NCBI RefSeq assembly: GCF_004664715.2
Contig: NC_051069.1
Coordinates: 79,010,647-79,074,646, forward strand
Direction: 5' to 3'
Origin: Peromyscus leucopus
Taxonomy: Eukaryota > Chordata > Mammalia > Rodentia > Cricetidae
DNA length: 64,000 nucleotides
Shown here: positions 47,401 through 59,467 of the stretch, in pieces
How positions within the stretch are numbered: the first letter of the stretch is position 1
Layout: each line of letters begins with the position of its first letter
Program-made: the position numbers and the translations under genes
Notes under the pieces: model-generated
Seen by the model: only the letters and a program-made list of their open reading frames with translations
Databases searched by the model: none
Told to the model about the DNA's origin: nothing

Positions 47401-49055
47401 CATAATATCTGAATTAGAAATCGTTTGAAGAAAACTCCTAGCAATTTTGAAAAATTATAGCACTATTGTTTGAAGGATATTGCTATTTGTTTTCTGACTT
47501 CTCAGTCGCATATTTTTGTAGATTTTTTTTTTCTACCACGTATCAGGGTATTTGATGATCTCTTGGCTTTTGTATCTTGTCTAAGACAATAAATTGTGAT
47601 TAGTACTGTTGCCTTGTGTGACGAATGCTTAATGGAATACTAATGGATTTAGGCGCTTGTTCCCTGATTGCTTTCTATGTAACCACTATAACAAATATTT
47701 CTTAGTGTGGCTATTTAAAAGTACAAAACTTTACAATTTATTGTGAAAAGGAAATGAACAGTTGAATATATTTATAAATGTGAAAATGGAAGAGAGGGAA
47801 GGGAACTACAAGCTGAGACTTCAGCATTGTGGTGAGAACATCAGTGCAGGATGGCACAGATGGAGAAAGAATGCCCTTGTCCGTATGTCAGCTGTGTGAT
47901 GCCCTGAGGGAGTCATTTGTCTGTGGCTTCTACTGTGTTTGGCTGGTTCAACAGTAGAGTAGAATGAGGATGGTGATGTAGCTCTCTCCCAGCCTCACAT
48001 CTGAGTTCTGGGCATGTCTCCACCTTCATTTGCAGAGATGGGTATGCAGTATGATCTTAAACCACACAGGAAATTGCATTCTGTTCATCATCATAATTGG
48101 TTTACAAAGGACACAACCATAGTCCAAGTAAATACCTCTCAGTGTATTTCAGCAGTTTTGCAGGAACCAAAGGAAAACAACAATGACAATGTGCAAGATT
48201 AATCTCGAAGTTGATTTTTCAGGAATTATGAAGTGAGGTTCCTTCTTTGCCCTGATTTCACCACTTGGTGGGACATGAGACTGAAACTTTCATATATAAG
48301 GAAACAATAAAAAAATTAAATAGGGAGAGAGGAGACCACTGATCACCATTTGAATCATTTACTTAAGAGTCACTTAAAACCAAAGCTACCCCCAGAAGAT
48401 TTTAGGCAAAGCAAACTAAGTTACCTAAAACTTGGCATGGAGAGAGCATCTACTAGTTTACATGTTCTTAACTATGCTTCTTGAGCGGTCAGCAGCCATC
48501 ATTTCTCCTTGACTAAGATAGCTCAAGTTTAGTTTTTACCACTTACAACCAAAAGAGTATCAGTGAGCCATTCTTGGCTAAACCAGTTTTCATCATAGTG
48601 ACTGCTGCTTATCCTGTGTGTATATAGGCAACAAATTCACTTTCATTCAATTAACACAGTTATCCTGATAGAGTGGTTTTCAGTGAGTGTCTTCATGTGA
48701 TAAGTAATCTGGATGTAACAATGAAAAGACATAGGGTTTATCTTCTTAAGGTAGATTCTAATGACAGAGATCCCCGAGGAAGCAGATAAACAACTGTATG
48801 AGAGAATGTAACACGCTGGGAAACTGGTCAGTATGTAAAATAAATGAAAAAATATATTTAAAAAGATAACTACGAGAGACTGAGTTCCTTAGCAGATATG
48901 GGAGGGCTGAAAAAGCAAGATAGATAGAGAAATGCTGAGAAAAAGATAAGGAGAAGGGGATTTTTAAAAGTATGAAGTCTATAAATAAGTGAACATAACT
49001 ATAGTCACCTGATTTTTCTTTTACAGAGACATGAAATACATACATTGGAGAAATG
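47401..49055. other. Unassigned intergenic sequence
   Basis: Short frames only, and no recognised product. GGGAGA-rich stretches are minor. Confidence 0.4.
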
Positions 49056-49059
49056 ATAG

Positions 49060-49320
49060 CCTCTTAAATAAATGGTGCTGGGAAAATGAATTCTGATGTC
49101 TCTTCCTGTACAAATCTCAATTTAAACTGAATTAAACACCTTAATATAAGACCAAATACTTTGAGGCTGTTAGAAAGAAAGGAGGAAAATTCTTCAAGGT
49201 ACAAACTCAGGCACAGGCTTTGTAAAAACATCTCCAGTTGCACAGGCAGAAACCCAGGAATTGAACAATGAGACTGAACAGAACTGAAAAGTTTCTGTAC
49301 AACCAACAAAGGACACTGAA
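49060..49320 (+). mobile_element. L1 ORF2 fragment
   Basis: 'atggtgctgggaaaatgaat' through 'ggcagaaacccaggaattga' to 'tacaaccaacaaaggacact' is L1 ORF2 in sense order. It ends abruptly against a minus-strand L1 piece. Confidence 0.75.
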
Positions 49321-49321
49321 G

Positions 49322-49545
49322 GGATCTCCATGCCAATCTCTAAAGTATCTACACTAGTATGCACTCCCAACATCAGTGTAAAAGGTTTCTCTCTCCCCAT
49401 ATCCTCACCAGCATTTGCTATCATTTCATTCTTGGTGACAGCCATTCTGACTGGGATGAGGTAGAATCTCAAAGTAGTCTTAATTTACATTTCCCTGATA
49501 GCCAATGATGTTGAAAACTTTAAAAAGTATTTATTAGGCACTCAC
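49322..49545 (-). mobile_element. L1 ORF2 3'-end fragment
   Basis: 'tatcctcaccagcatttgc', 'tgacagccattctgactggg' and 'ctcaaagtagtcttaattta' are reverse L1 ORF2 end sequence. Confidence 0.8.
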
Positions 49546-50749
49546 ATTTCTTTTTAAAATTATTTTATTTTTCATTCTATGAGAATTTTATACATGGACG
49601 TAACACACCCAGCTCCTCTTATAACTTCACGTCTTCTTTCCTGACAACTCACTAAGTCCAAATCATGCTTTCTATATGTATTTGAGTGTGAGACCATCCA
49701 CTAGGACATAGGAAACCTGCAAAGCTCACATCCTAAAGAAGAATAATTCTCCTTCCCCAAGAAACTGTTAACTGCCAATATCTCCTCAGTACAAGGTGGA
49801 GTCTGGAGTACTCCATCTGTGCGGGCATATTGACTGCCTTGATCTTGTGTAGTCTTATGCATGTAAACACAGATGCTATGAGCATGAATGCAATAGCAAT
49901 GCCATATACAGAAGACAGCATTCCACAGCATTCCTCCCCACCCTTTAGCTCTTATATCCCTTTTGGCCTCCTTTTCTGTGATGTTCCTGAGTCTTGGTAG
50001 TGGTGTGGTTAATAGAGATATCCCATACAGGGCTGAGCCCTCTTTTATCACTTATTCTCAGCATTCAATCTCTTTAGTGATTGCTGTCTGCTGGGAGTTG
50101 CAGGGACAGTATATTTCTCTGACCATGGATGAGAACATTTCAGGTCGAAGAATAAATGTGAATATTTAAAAGACATTTTGACAGCATGGGCATTTTGTAA
50201 AATAACAATAGGAGATCTAATTTAGAGCCTATGACCTCTTTAGCCATGAGTCTTGACCAGGGTTACAATACCGGGAACAAAACTCCTGCTCCTATTGAAT
50301 GTGCCTCAAATGTAACAGAATTTTCTTCTTCTGAGACTTATCTCTTTAAATTTGCAGCCCACTTTTTGCTTGGGCTCTTTGTTTTCACGTTTTATTTTTT
50401 GAGTACTATTCTGTAGGCTGGATTTTCACTTGGCTGAGTGTTGCCTTTGCTGTATAGAAACTGTTTAATTTCCTGAGATCTAATTGACCAGTTATTGGTC
50501 TTACTTTCTAAATAGTTGGACTACTATTTGAAAGGTCTTACTTATGTTTATATTTTGTGATGAGTTCCTACTTTCTCTTCTACCATTTTCAGAGTTTTAG
50601 GGTTTATGTTGAGGTCCTTGATGCTTTTGGAGTTAATATTTTTATGGGATGAGAGAAAATGACCTAAGTTTATTCTTTTATATCTAGACACACAGTTTTC
50701 CAATGCCATTTCTTGAAGATGCTATCTTTCTGGTGTGCATTTTTTATTT

Positions 50750-50960
50750 TATTTTTTAAAGAATTTAAAAAATATTTATTTTTATTTTATGAGCATTGAC
50801 TGCTGTTTTGCCTGTATGTATGTCTGTGTGAGGATTTTGGATCTCCTAGAACTGAAGTTACAGACAGTTGTAAGCCGATATGTGGGTGCTGGGAATTAAA
50901 CCTGGGTCCTCTGGAAGAGCAGTAAATGTTTTTAACCCTTGAGCCATCTCTCCAGCTCCT
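50750..50960 (-). mobile_element. B3 SINE nested in L1
   Basis: 'gttacagacagttgtaagcc', 'aacctgggtcctctggaaga' and 'cccttgagccatctctccag' in reverse order. Confidence 0.9.
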
Positions 50961-51928
50961 TCTGGTGTGTATTTTTGATTTCTTTGTTAAATATTTGACT
51001 GTAATTACATGAGTTTAAATCTGGCTCTTCATTTCTGTTCCACCAAGCTACATATCTATTTTACAGCAATACTATGCTGTTTTTTTACTTGAGACCAGGT
51101 GTGGTAATGTCTCTATTACTATTTTTTTTCTCAGCATTGCTTAATTTATATGGTTCTGCATGAATATTAAGATTATTTTTCCATTTCTGTGAAGAATGTG
51201 ATGGGGATCATGACTGGGATTACACTGAAACTTTAAATGGCTTTGATGGGATGGTCATTTTTGATGGAATGGTCATTTTTACAATATTAATTCTATGAAC
51301 CCATTAGCATGGGATATCTTTCCATATTCTCGTGTCTTTCTCTATTTCTTTATTCAAAGTTTTAAAAATTTCATCATAGAGGTCTTACTTTCATCTCCTT
51401 ACTCTAAAAATATTTTTTGAGGCTATTGCAAATGATATTATTTTCCTGATTTCTTTCTCAGTGTGTTTTAAATTGGTATAGAGAAAGGCTGTCTATTTTT
51501 GTATGTTAATTTTGTGCCCTGTCACTTTGCTGAAAGTGTTGATCTGTTCTATTTTTCTTATGGAGGCTTTAGAGTCTTTTGTGTGAAGCATCACACTGTC
51601 TTCAAACAGAATGCCTAGACCTCTTCTCCTGTTTGTGCAGCTTTCATTTCATTCTCTTGTCTTGGCTTGTTGTGACAGGACTTTGGACACCACACTGAAA
51701 ATAGCAGGGGAGTTAGTGGATAAACCCACGTCCTTTCTGATTTTGATGGGATACCTTCAAGTTTCTTTCCATTCAGGATGTTGTATACTATGGGTTTGCC
51801 ATATATAATCTTCATTATGAGGTGTCTTTCCTACAGTCCTATTCTCTTTGGGACTTTATTATGAAAGAGTGTGAGATTTTATCAAAGGCTTCTCCTGCAT
51901 CTATTTAGATGGTCATTTTTGTATTTGT

Positions 51929-51937
<9 letters not shown>

Positions 51938-51980
<43 letters not shown>
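51938..51980. repeat. (GT)n microsatellite
   Basis: About 21 GT units inside the L1. Confidence 0.95.
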
Positions 51981-51985
<5 letters not shown>

Positions 51986-52151
51986 TGTATTTCAGTCTAT
52001 TTACATGACTTGATACACATATGAATTTGCATTTCTAAAACTATCCTTTCATCTCCAGGATAAACAAAGTTTGTGACAACAAACTATCTTTTTGATGCAT
52101 GCCTATATTTTGTTTCCAAACATTTTTGTTGAGAAATTTTGCATCTATTTT

Positions 52152-52351
52152 TTTTTTAAATAATTTATTTATTTTTATTTTATGTGCTTTGGTGTTTTGC
52201 CTACACGTATGTCTGTGTAAGAGTTGTGGATCCCCTGAATCCAGAGTTATAGACAGATATGAGCAGCCATGTTGGTCCTGGGAATTGAACCTGGGTCCTC
52301 TGGAAGAGCAGCCAGTGCCCTTAACCTCTGAACTGTCCCTCCAGCCCAATA
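52152..52351 (-). mobile_element. B3 SINE nested in L1, with target-site duplication
   Basis: Reverse B3 order, ending 'ctgtccctccagccca'. Flanked by aaattttgcatctatttt (52134-52151) and aaatttgcatctatttt (52352-52368), a near-perfect duplication of L1 sequence. Confidence 0.95.
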
Positions 52352-52566
52352 AAATTTGCATCTATTTTAACCACAAATATAGGTCTGTAGTTCTCGTTTT
52401 TTTGCTGTGTTATTATCTGATTTTGATATTAGAGTAATACTTGATTTATAGAAAGAGTTTGTGAGTGTTCCTTTTATCTCTATTTTGTGGAATAGTTTTA
52501 GAAGCATTGTTTTCAGTCACTTGAAATATTGGGGTAGAATTCTGTTATTAATCTGTCTGGACTGAA

Positions 52567-52732
52567 TTTTTTTTTTTTTTTTTTTGGTTTTTCGAGACAG
52601 GGTTTCTCTGTGTAGCTTTGCGCCTTTTCCTGGAACTCACTTGGTAGCCCAGGCTGGCCTCGAACTCACAGAGATCCACCTGCCTCTGCCTCCTGAGTGC
52701 TGGGATTAAAGGCGTGCGCCACCACCGCCCGG
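52567..52732 (-). mobile_element. Young B1 SINE nested in L1, with target-site duplication
   Basis: Poly(T), 'tttttcgagacagggtttct', 'gtagctttgcgcctttt', 'ggctggcctcgaactcacag' and 'gtgcgccaccaccgcccgg'. It is nearly free of damage. The duplication tggactgaa is at 52558-52566 and 52734-52742. This sub-type supports a cricetid-like source. Confidence 0.97.
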
Positions 52733-54904
52733 CTGGACTGAAATTTTTTAATACTGTTCATTCTCCTTTATAATGATAGATCTGGTTAAATAATTACTCT
52801 CATCTTGGGTTAACTTGGGTGAACAATATGTATCTAAAAATTCACCAATTTCTTTTGTTTTCCAACTTAGTGATTTTCCAACTTAGTGAAATATAGGTTC
52901 TTAAATTATGTCTTTATGATTTTCTGGATTTTATTGTGTTTGTTTTAGTGTTTTCATATTTATCTTACTTTTATTAATTTGGGTATTTTCTTTCTCCCTT
53001 TTAATTAATTAATCTAAAGGTTTGCCAATCTTCTTCATTTTTACAGTAACCAAATCTTTATTTCATTGATTCTTTGTATTTTTTCATTTCATTATTTTTA
53101 TCCTGGTTTTGATTATTTCTTCTCATCTGTCATTTGGGATTTGTTTTTTCTTTTCTTATTTTTTACAAAGCGTGGAGGGCCATCATTAAATTATTTATTT
53201 GAGTTCCTTCTTGTTTTTAATGTAGATACTTAGAGCTATAAATTTCCTTTTATAATTGCTTTCATTATATCCCAGAAGTTTTGATATGTTGTATTTTCAT
53301 TGAATTCCAAGATTTAAAAAATTTCCTTTTTAATCTCATCAATGTTTCATTCATTGTTCTAAAGTGGGTTGTTTCATGTTCATTTGTTGGAGTCTTTTCT
53401 GGTTTTTTTCTAGCTTTTCATTTCATTCTGTGTTGGTCAGATAAGATACATAAAATTATTTTAATTTTCTTAAATTTGTTAAGAGTTTATTTGTGTACCA
53501 ATATGAGGTGTATTTTAGAAAAAGATTTCCATGGGCTGCTGAAAAGAATGTGTATGCTGCAGTGATAGGATGTAATATTCTGTAAATATATGTTAGGTCC
53601 ATTTGGTCTATGATGTAATTTAACTTTTTTTGTTTCTTATACATATTTTCCTTTGATGATGTTTCCATGGTGAAAGTGGGATACTAAAGTCACCTACCAT
53701 TACCAGGTTAGGAATAATCAATGATATAATGTCTACTAATGTTCGCTTTATACAATTGGGTCAACCAAATTTGGTGCATATATGTTTAGAACTTTAATAT
53801 TTTCCTTGTGGAGTATTCCTTTGACCAACATGAACTGACCTTCTTAATAGATTCTTACTACTTTTAGCTTGAAGTTTATTTTGATAGATATTAGGATAAT
53901 GGTGCCCGATTGTTTCTTGTTTCTACTTGTTTGTGATCTTTTTTCTTCCCTTCAGGTAGTCTATCCTTGAGGATAAGTTTTTTTTCCCCAACAAAGAGAT
54001 AGATCTTGTTTTCTAACCCAACTGGTTAGTCTGTGTCTTTCAGCTGGAGAACTGTGGTCATTAAGTTATTAATGAAAGACATATATTGTAGTATGAATGG
54101 TCCAGTGCTAGATAAAACCACTGATGTCCTTTCTCACTCAATAGCCTAAATATTACCTTCTAGCATCATAGCAGCTAATCACCAAGAGGTTCTAGTTAGT
54201 TCAAGATTGGTTTCATTGTGTCCTACAACCAAATGTGTTGTGTTTAAGCAATAGACTTTTGCTGTCTAGGTATGATGGGCAACTAAACACAATGACAGTA
54301 GCCTGTGTTGTTTTGGTTGCCTGTGAGGCCCCCATGAACAATAATTCATGGGACGGTAACCTGTGTCTGGCATTGAGATTTTCATTTAATGATCCATATT
54401 TTCTGGAAGAAGCATTGTTTATCAATGTGGGATACTTCTGTTCAAACTCTCTTTTTCAAAAAAAAAATATACTTTTAATTAGCTTATAAACTCAGGGTGT
54501 TTTATAAGTTCTCTTCATGTATACTTAGTCACTCTCTATCCTTTCTTAGCTGTACCTCCTCTATCTTTATTCTTGCTTGAATCTGTAATTTTTATGATAT
54601 CTGTTTGATTATTTCTACTTTGCACAACAGATTTCATGGTACCATTTCTCTCGACCCCCAACCCTTAGACTTTTGGATATGCTTTTCCATCACTTCAGTC
54701 TCAAGTTCTATATCTAGTACTCTATGTAGGGCTAGTTTGGTTGTATAAATCCATTCAATCTGCTAACATGGAAACGTTTTCTTTTTCCTTTAATTTTAAT
54801 GAATACTTTTGCCAGGAATTTTAGGTTGGCGTCTTAGTTCTTTCAGATTTTTAAGCATGTTGCTCCTAGATCTTTTTACTTTCAAAGTTTTCATCTAGAA
54901 AAGG

Positions 54905-56480
54905 AGTAGCATGACAGATGGAGGGAAAAGAAATCGAATGTAGTCAAAGCATTTGATATACTTGAATGAAAATGATTTAGGAGTGGAAAGAAATAGAATT
55001 GAAATATAGACATATGATAACTTGCTCAGGGACCGGTTTATAAGCAAAGGAATATGATCCTTACATTAAAACAAATATAATCCAATAAGGCCTGAAGTTG
55101 ATGTGGTGGAATGCCTGACTTTGATTCATCTAACAAGTACAAACACAGATTAACTGTGGGAAAAGACTCTAAGAAGGTTATTGCAAAAAGAGATCCAGAT
55201 AATGGGGTTGATGGTGATTACTAAATAAGAAGAGAGTTCCAATGACGACAATGCAAGTATCTCAAGGCTTAGCAGAAAAGGGTTTTCCCTCCATAGATAG
55301 AAGTGAACAGGACTGTAAGTCATTGACTGTGAAGAAATCAGATGAATGGACAGAAGGTGCATTCATAAATATTTAACTAGAGAAACTTGCACCTTGAGGT
55401 CAGACACCTCCTGGGAGAGGGTTTGTACACAATAGTGATGATAGAATAAAAATCCCATACAACAGAAGTTTGGGTAAATGAATTTAGTAAATATTTTTGT
55501 TCAGATTAGCCAGTGGGTACAAAGTGTTTAGGTTGTGACTAGTGAGTCACGGAATAAGAACTTGGACTCTGCGTGAGAATTGTCAAATGTAAGCAAGAGA
55601 GACTGCTGTGGGTTTGATTTGAATTATGTGGGAAGTGATGGTTCTCCACAGAAAGTCATATCCTGTGCTAGGAAAAGAGTGGAGGCATTTCTTCATTTTT
55701 TTTTTGTCTCATAAGATCATTGTCCTTGTGTAGATTAACTGGTCAAGTTTCAGAAAGAGGACTTTATGCTTTGGAGAAGAAGCTGAGGATGAGATGAAAT
55801 ATGAGAATTACATAGTAATTCAAGTGTAATAGCCCTGGATCAGTTAGAGACAATAGTCATAAAAAAGGACTGAAAATATTCTAAGAGTGTAAAAAGAGAT
55901 GAAAAAAACCAAGTGAAAAATACAATAACAAGCACCTGGAGGTCTTAGTGTTTGTATCTGGGAGTTGAGCACAACACATTTTTGAAGTCAAAACTCTTTT
56001 AGGAGTATATTATATTATAAATATATAGTATATTTAGGAGTATATTCTGCTAATCATAACTACAATTTTCCTATGAGTTCTTTATTGTATTTAGTTTCCA
56101 TGATGCATGAGATCTTTGAGTTCTGCTTCACAAAACCCTTTTCACCTTTCAGGGACTTCACATTTCTCTAGCATGACCCCTTTCCTCCTACACTCTTGTT
56201 TCGTCTGATTTCTTCATTTCATAACTAGAAATAGACTGTAATATCTCTTGTAGTTGTTCAATTTCTAATTTCCAAAGTCAGTTTTTATAATTGATCCCTA
56301 CATTGCAGAACAGGAGCCAGAAGGAATGTAAGAGCTGGAAGACAGGGAGAAGGCTGCAAATGTTCTCTGCTAGACAGGACACAGCTCTTCTAAGTATAAC
56401 TCTCAGCTGCAGAGGCTGCTTATACTGGGCCTGAATAAGACAGGACCCACCAAGTCAGTCATGGAAGGAGGGACTCGAGA
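54905..56480. other. Unassigned intergenic sequence
   Basis: No gene or confident repeat seen. There is a small TA-rich patch at about 56008-56045. Confidence 0.4.
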
Positions 56481-56485
56481 GGCTC

Positions 56486-57400
56486 TTCTTTTCCTTCTTC
56501 TTCTTCTTCTTCTTCTTCTTCTTCTTCTTCTTCTTCTTCTTCTTCTTCTTCTTCTTCTTCTTCTTCTTCTTCTCCTTCTCCTCCTCCTCCTCCTCCTCCT
56601 CCTCCTCCTCCTCCTCCTCCTCCTTCACTTCATTTAACTTACCAACAGCAGATCCCCCTCTCATCCATCCTCCCACTCCCACAACATCCCCTCCTTCAAC
56701 AGGGTAAGTTCTCCCATGGGAGGGGGACAGCTAAGCTTGGTATATTTAGTGAGGCAGTACCAAGCCCCTCCCCACTTTATCAGGAGTGAGCAAGGTGTCT
56801 GAATATAGGTAATGAGATCCAGAATGCTGGCTCATGCACCAGGGATAGATCCTGATCACACTGCCGGGGGCCCCTCAAACAGGCCCAGCTACCCAAGTGT
56901 CTTCCATATGCAGAGGGTCTAGTCCAGCCCCAAGCAGGTTCCACAGCTGTAGGTCTAAAGTTTGTGAGTTCCTTTGAGTTTGGTTCAGTTGTCTCTGTAG
57001 ATTTTCCCTTATGATCTTGACCCCAGTTGCTCATGTAATCCCTCTTTCCTCTCTTTAACTGGACTTTCAGAGCTCAGCCTGGTGTTTGGTTGTGGATCTC
57101 TGCATCTGCTTCCATCAGTTACTTGATGAAGGCTCTGTGATGACAGTTAGGGTAGTCACCAATCTGATTACCAGGGTAGGCCAGTTCAGGCACCCTCACC
57201 ACTGTTGCTAATAGTCTTCTCTGGGATCATCCTTGTGGATTCCCAGCAATTTCTCTAGTATCAGGTTTCTCCCTTACCCTATAATGTCTCCCTCTATCAA
57301 GATATCTCTTTCATTGTTCTCCCACTCTGTCCCTCCCCCAACTCAACCATCCTGTCCCTAATTTTTTCATTCCCCATCCCTTGCCCATGAAACTAGGAAA
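56486..57400 (-). mobile_element. L1-derived rodent repeat (Lx 3' UTR-like)
   Basis: 'caagcccctccccacttta', 'catgcaccagggatagatcc', 'ctctgcatctgcttccatca' and 'ctccctctatcaagatatct' are blocks I associate with the reverse of rodent L1 3' UTRs. The microsatellite at its left edge probably grew from it. Confidence 0.65.
56494..56624. repeat. (TTC)n(TCC)n microsatellite
   Basis: About 25 TTC units followed by about 17 TCC units, a pure pyrimidine strand of roughly 130 bp. Glu/Lys-rich frames across it are artefacts. Confidence 0.97.
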
Positions 57401-57944
57401 CAAGAAGGGCTCTAAGAGGGATGTATGGATCACCTTGGGATGGGGAAACAGAGGAGATTCCGATGAGTAAACTGGGGATGGGGGGAGGCAATAGAGGGTA
57501 GAGGCTCTACTTCTTGTTGATTAGCCATTGTTACTGATGGATTCTGGTGGGGGAGAGGACATCATTGTCTTCAGTTGTGCACCCACTGATGAGCCTACCA
57601 TGCTCCATCTGATAGATCCCAAACTGCAATCACACATATGGCCCTGGTTGAGCTCACTGGGTCAGAAAACATAAAAATGTCATAAATATGGAAAGAAACT
57701 AGTAGAAACAAAAGAGAACTGTCAGGATAAGAAAGAACTGGTGGCAGGAAAGAGAGGGGGACCAGGACTAATAAGAATAAATTATATCCAAGTATGAAAC
57801 TTCCCAATAACGGATTCAATAAATAAAAAGAGATTTATCCTTTAATTCCAGGTCTTTATCTGACTTAAAATTAGTCTTAAATATTAGAACCCATCTCATA
57901 CATCTAAATTATATCAATTTTTATCTTAGTTTTACTGATAAAAA
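57401..57944. other. Unassigned, possibly end of the L1-derived repeat
   Basis: Contains 'gaagggctctaagagggatg' and a purine-rich stretch that may continue the preceding repeat. No gene seen. Confidence 0.35.
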
Positions 57945-57994
57945 TATATTTAGGACACTGAAGAGATTTGCTGAGTGATTCAGAGTGTTTCCTA
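57945..57994 (+). mobile_element. B3 SINE, left half
   Basis: 'tgctgagtgattcagagtgt' is a diverged B3 head. The right half of a B3 resumes after the Rpl28 retrocopy. Confidence 0.5.
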
Positions 57995-58334
57995 GTTCTT
58001 TCTGGCTACCACAGGGAGAGGAGCCACTTCCATATCTGCTCATCTGCAAAGGATGGTAGTGTGTAATTGCACCAGTATCATGATTAAGAGAATAGGCAGA
58101 CACAACAGCACCAAACCCAATAATCTGAAGGTCTGAAACTCCTTCTGCTACAATGGGCTGATCACTGTAAGACTGTGGTAGTCGAATCCATGGCTGTTGG
58201 CAAAGGGATCATGGTGGTTATGAAGTGTAGACTGGGATAGTGAAAACCAGCTACTTCTTACTGAGGACCACCATCAACAAGAATGCGCCGGCCACCCTCA
58301 GTAGCATCAGGCACGTGATCCAGAAGAACAAGTT
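57995..58334 (+). pseudogene. Rpl28: Rpl28 processed pseudogene, 3' truncated
   Basis: From 58032 the sequence follows the ribosomal protein L28 (60S subunit) coding sequence without introns. ATG has become ATA, then come Ser-Ala-His-Leu-Gln, Lys-Arg (58079-58084), Asn-Asn-Leu-Lys (58112-58123), Tyr-Asn-Gly-Leu-Ile (about 58148-58163) and Thr-Thr-Ile-Asn-Lys-Asn-Ala (about 58265-58290, after frameshifts). A TGA at about 58127 and several small indels break the frame. It ends near 'cagaagaacaag' (58333), about two-thirds through the gene, with no poly(A). It lies between two halves of a B3 SINE. Confidence 0.88.
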
Positions 58335-58495
58335 TAGATCCCAGATCCCATGTTGGATAGCTTACAACCTCCTATACCCTTAGCTGCTGGCTATCTTATG
58401 CCTTTTTCTGGCCTCTGTGGACATTTGTTCTCACATGCTCATACCTACACATGCACACACAGATATAAAATATATCTTTAAAATATGTATCTGTT
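58335..58495 (+). mobile_element. B3 SINE, right half
   Basis: 'tttagatcccagatcccatg' corresponds to the B3 middle, then 'ctggcctctgtggacatttg' and an A-rich end follow. Confidence 0.65.
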
Positions 58496-58599
58496 ATCAC
58501 TGAACAGGTATTCTGAGGTTCCTATTAGTGATTTAATTTTATTGGTATTTTGAAGAAGCCTGTGTACCCAGATCACAGAATAGAACACATACCTAGAAG

Positions 58600-59070
58600 G
58601 CCCACATTAGGTCAATTTTGTAGCAACACACTTTATCTTGATTTCTAATACATAAGTTAACTCTCTACATTTTTTATCTTCATGAAATTGTATAGTATGC
58701 AAAATCTTTTATGTCTCATTTCTTTTTCTTTTACTATGTTAATGACATATTGTTACTTGTAATCTGTGGTGTGTAGTCATTACTGAATTGTATTCCATTG
58801 TTTAAATACATTGTAATTCATTTATTCCACCATTCAGAGACATTTGGTTTGGTTTTAGTTTCAGTTGAATGAGTAATGCTATTATAAAAATCCTTGTAAA
58901 TATGTCTTCTACTGTACTAATTTAATTTGAAGAGCAATGTTCCATAGAATTCTTTTATGCTTTAGATATATGGGTTACTATTTGATTTTGCCATTTTTGG
59001 AGATTATTACATACTCTGGGTGTGATCATAATCCCAACAGTTATTTGACTTTTAGTCATTTTGATTCTTC
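58600..59070 (-). mobile_element. Old L1 (L1M-like) 3' region
   Basis: 'attgtattccattgtttaaa', 'tgagtaatgctattataaaa' and 'tatgggttactatttgattt' follow the reverse order of an old mammalian L1 ORF2 end. Confidence 0.6.
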
Positions 59071-59164
59071 GTTATGTATCTGCCTGTCTCTATGAGTGTT
59101 AACTATTGCTTTACATTAACTTCACAGGTAGATTTTATGTTTATATTTTGTTTCCAAGAAGGGT

Positions 59165-59415
59165 TCTGGCAAAACATTCAACAGAGAGTTTGGGAATTTG
59201 GTCTGCATGTTTGTGGCCTTATAATTATGAGAACTTAAGTTTGAACCCCAAAACCCATTTTGGGGGCTAGGAAGAAGAAGAAGCTGGGCATAATGGTGCA
59301 TACTTGTAATCCCATCACTAGGATGATGGGATTACAGGTGGATCCTTAGGGGGTCACTAATCAGTCAGCCTAGATATTTGATGAGTTATAGGCCAGAGAA
59401 ACCTTGTCCCAAAAA
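59165..59415 (+). mobile_element. B4-type SINE
   Basis: 'gagaacttaagtttgaaccc', 'gctgggcataatggtgcata' and 'taatcccatcac' in B4/B1 order with an A-rich end at 59400-59425. Confidence 0.65.
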
Positions 59416-59467
59416 ACAAAAACAGAAGCCAGCAGATTGCACCTAAGGACATGGGATACAAGACCCC

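Larger units (their letters stand above)
49550..54900 (-). mobile_element. Long L1 LINE: 3' UTR, most of ORF2, ORF1 remnant
   Basis: Read on the minus strand, the ORF1 tail-like sequence is at about 54900-54480. The ORF2 endonuclease start is near 54060, with endonuclease sequence around 53668-53456 (Ile-Tyr-Arg-x-Leu-His-Pro, then Tyr-Thr-Phe-Phe-Ser-Ala). The reverse-transcriptase region follows at 53400-51000 and the ORF2 end near 50380. The 3' UTR is at 50230-49550 ('ctgccaatatctcctcagt', 'gaagacagcattccacagc'). Frames are broken throughout. Nested in it are two B3, one young B1 and a GT repeat. Confidence 0.85.

Noticed and set aside
56455..56682. Glu/Lys-rich frame of 75 codons
   Set aside because: It is the antisense translation of the TTC/TCC microsatellite.
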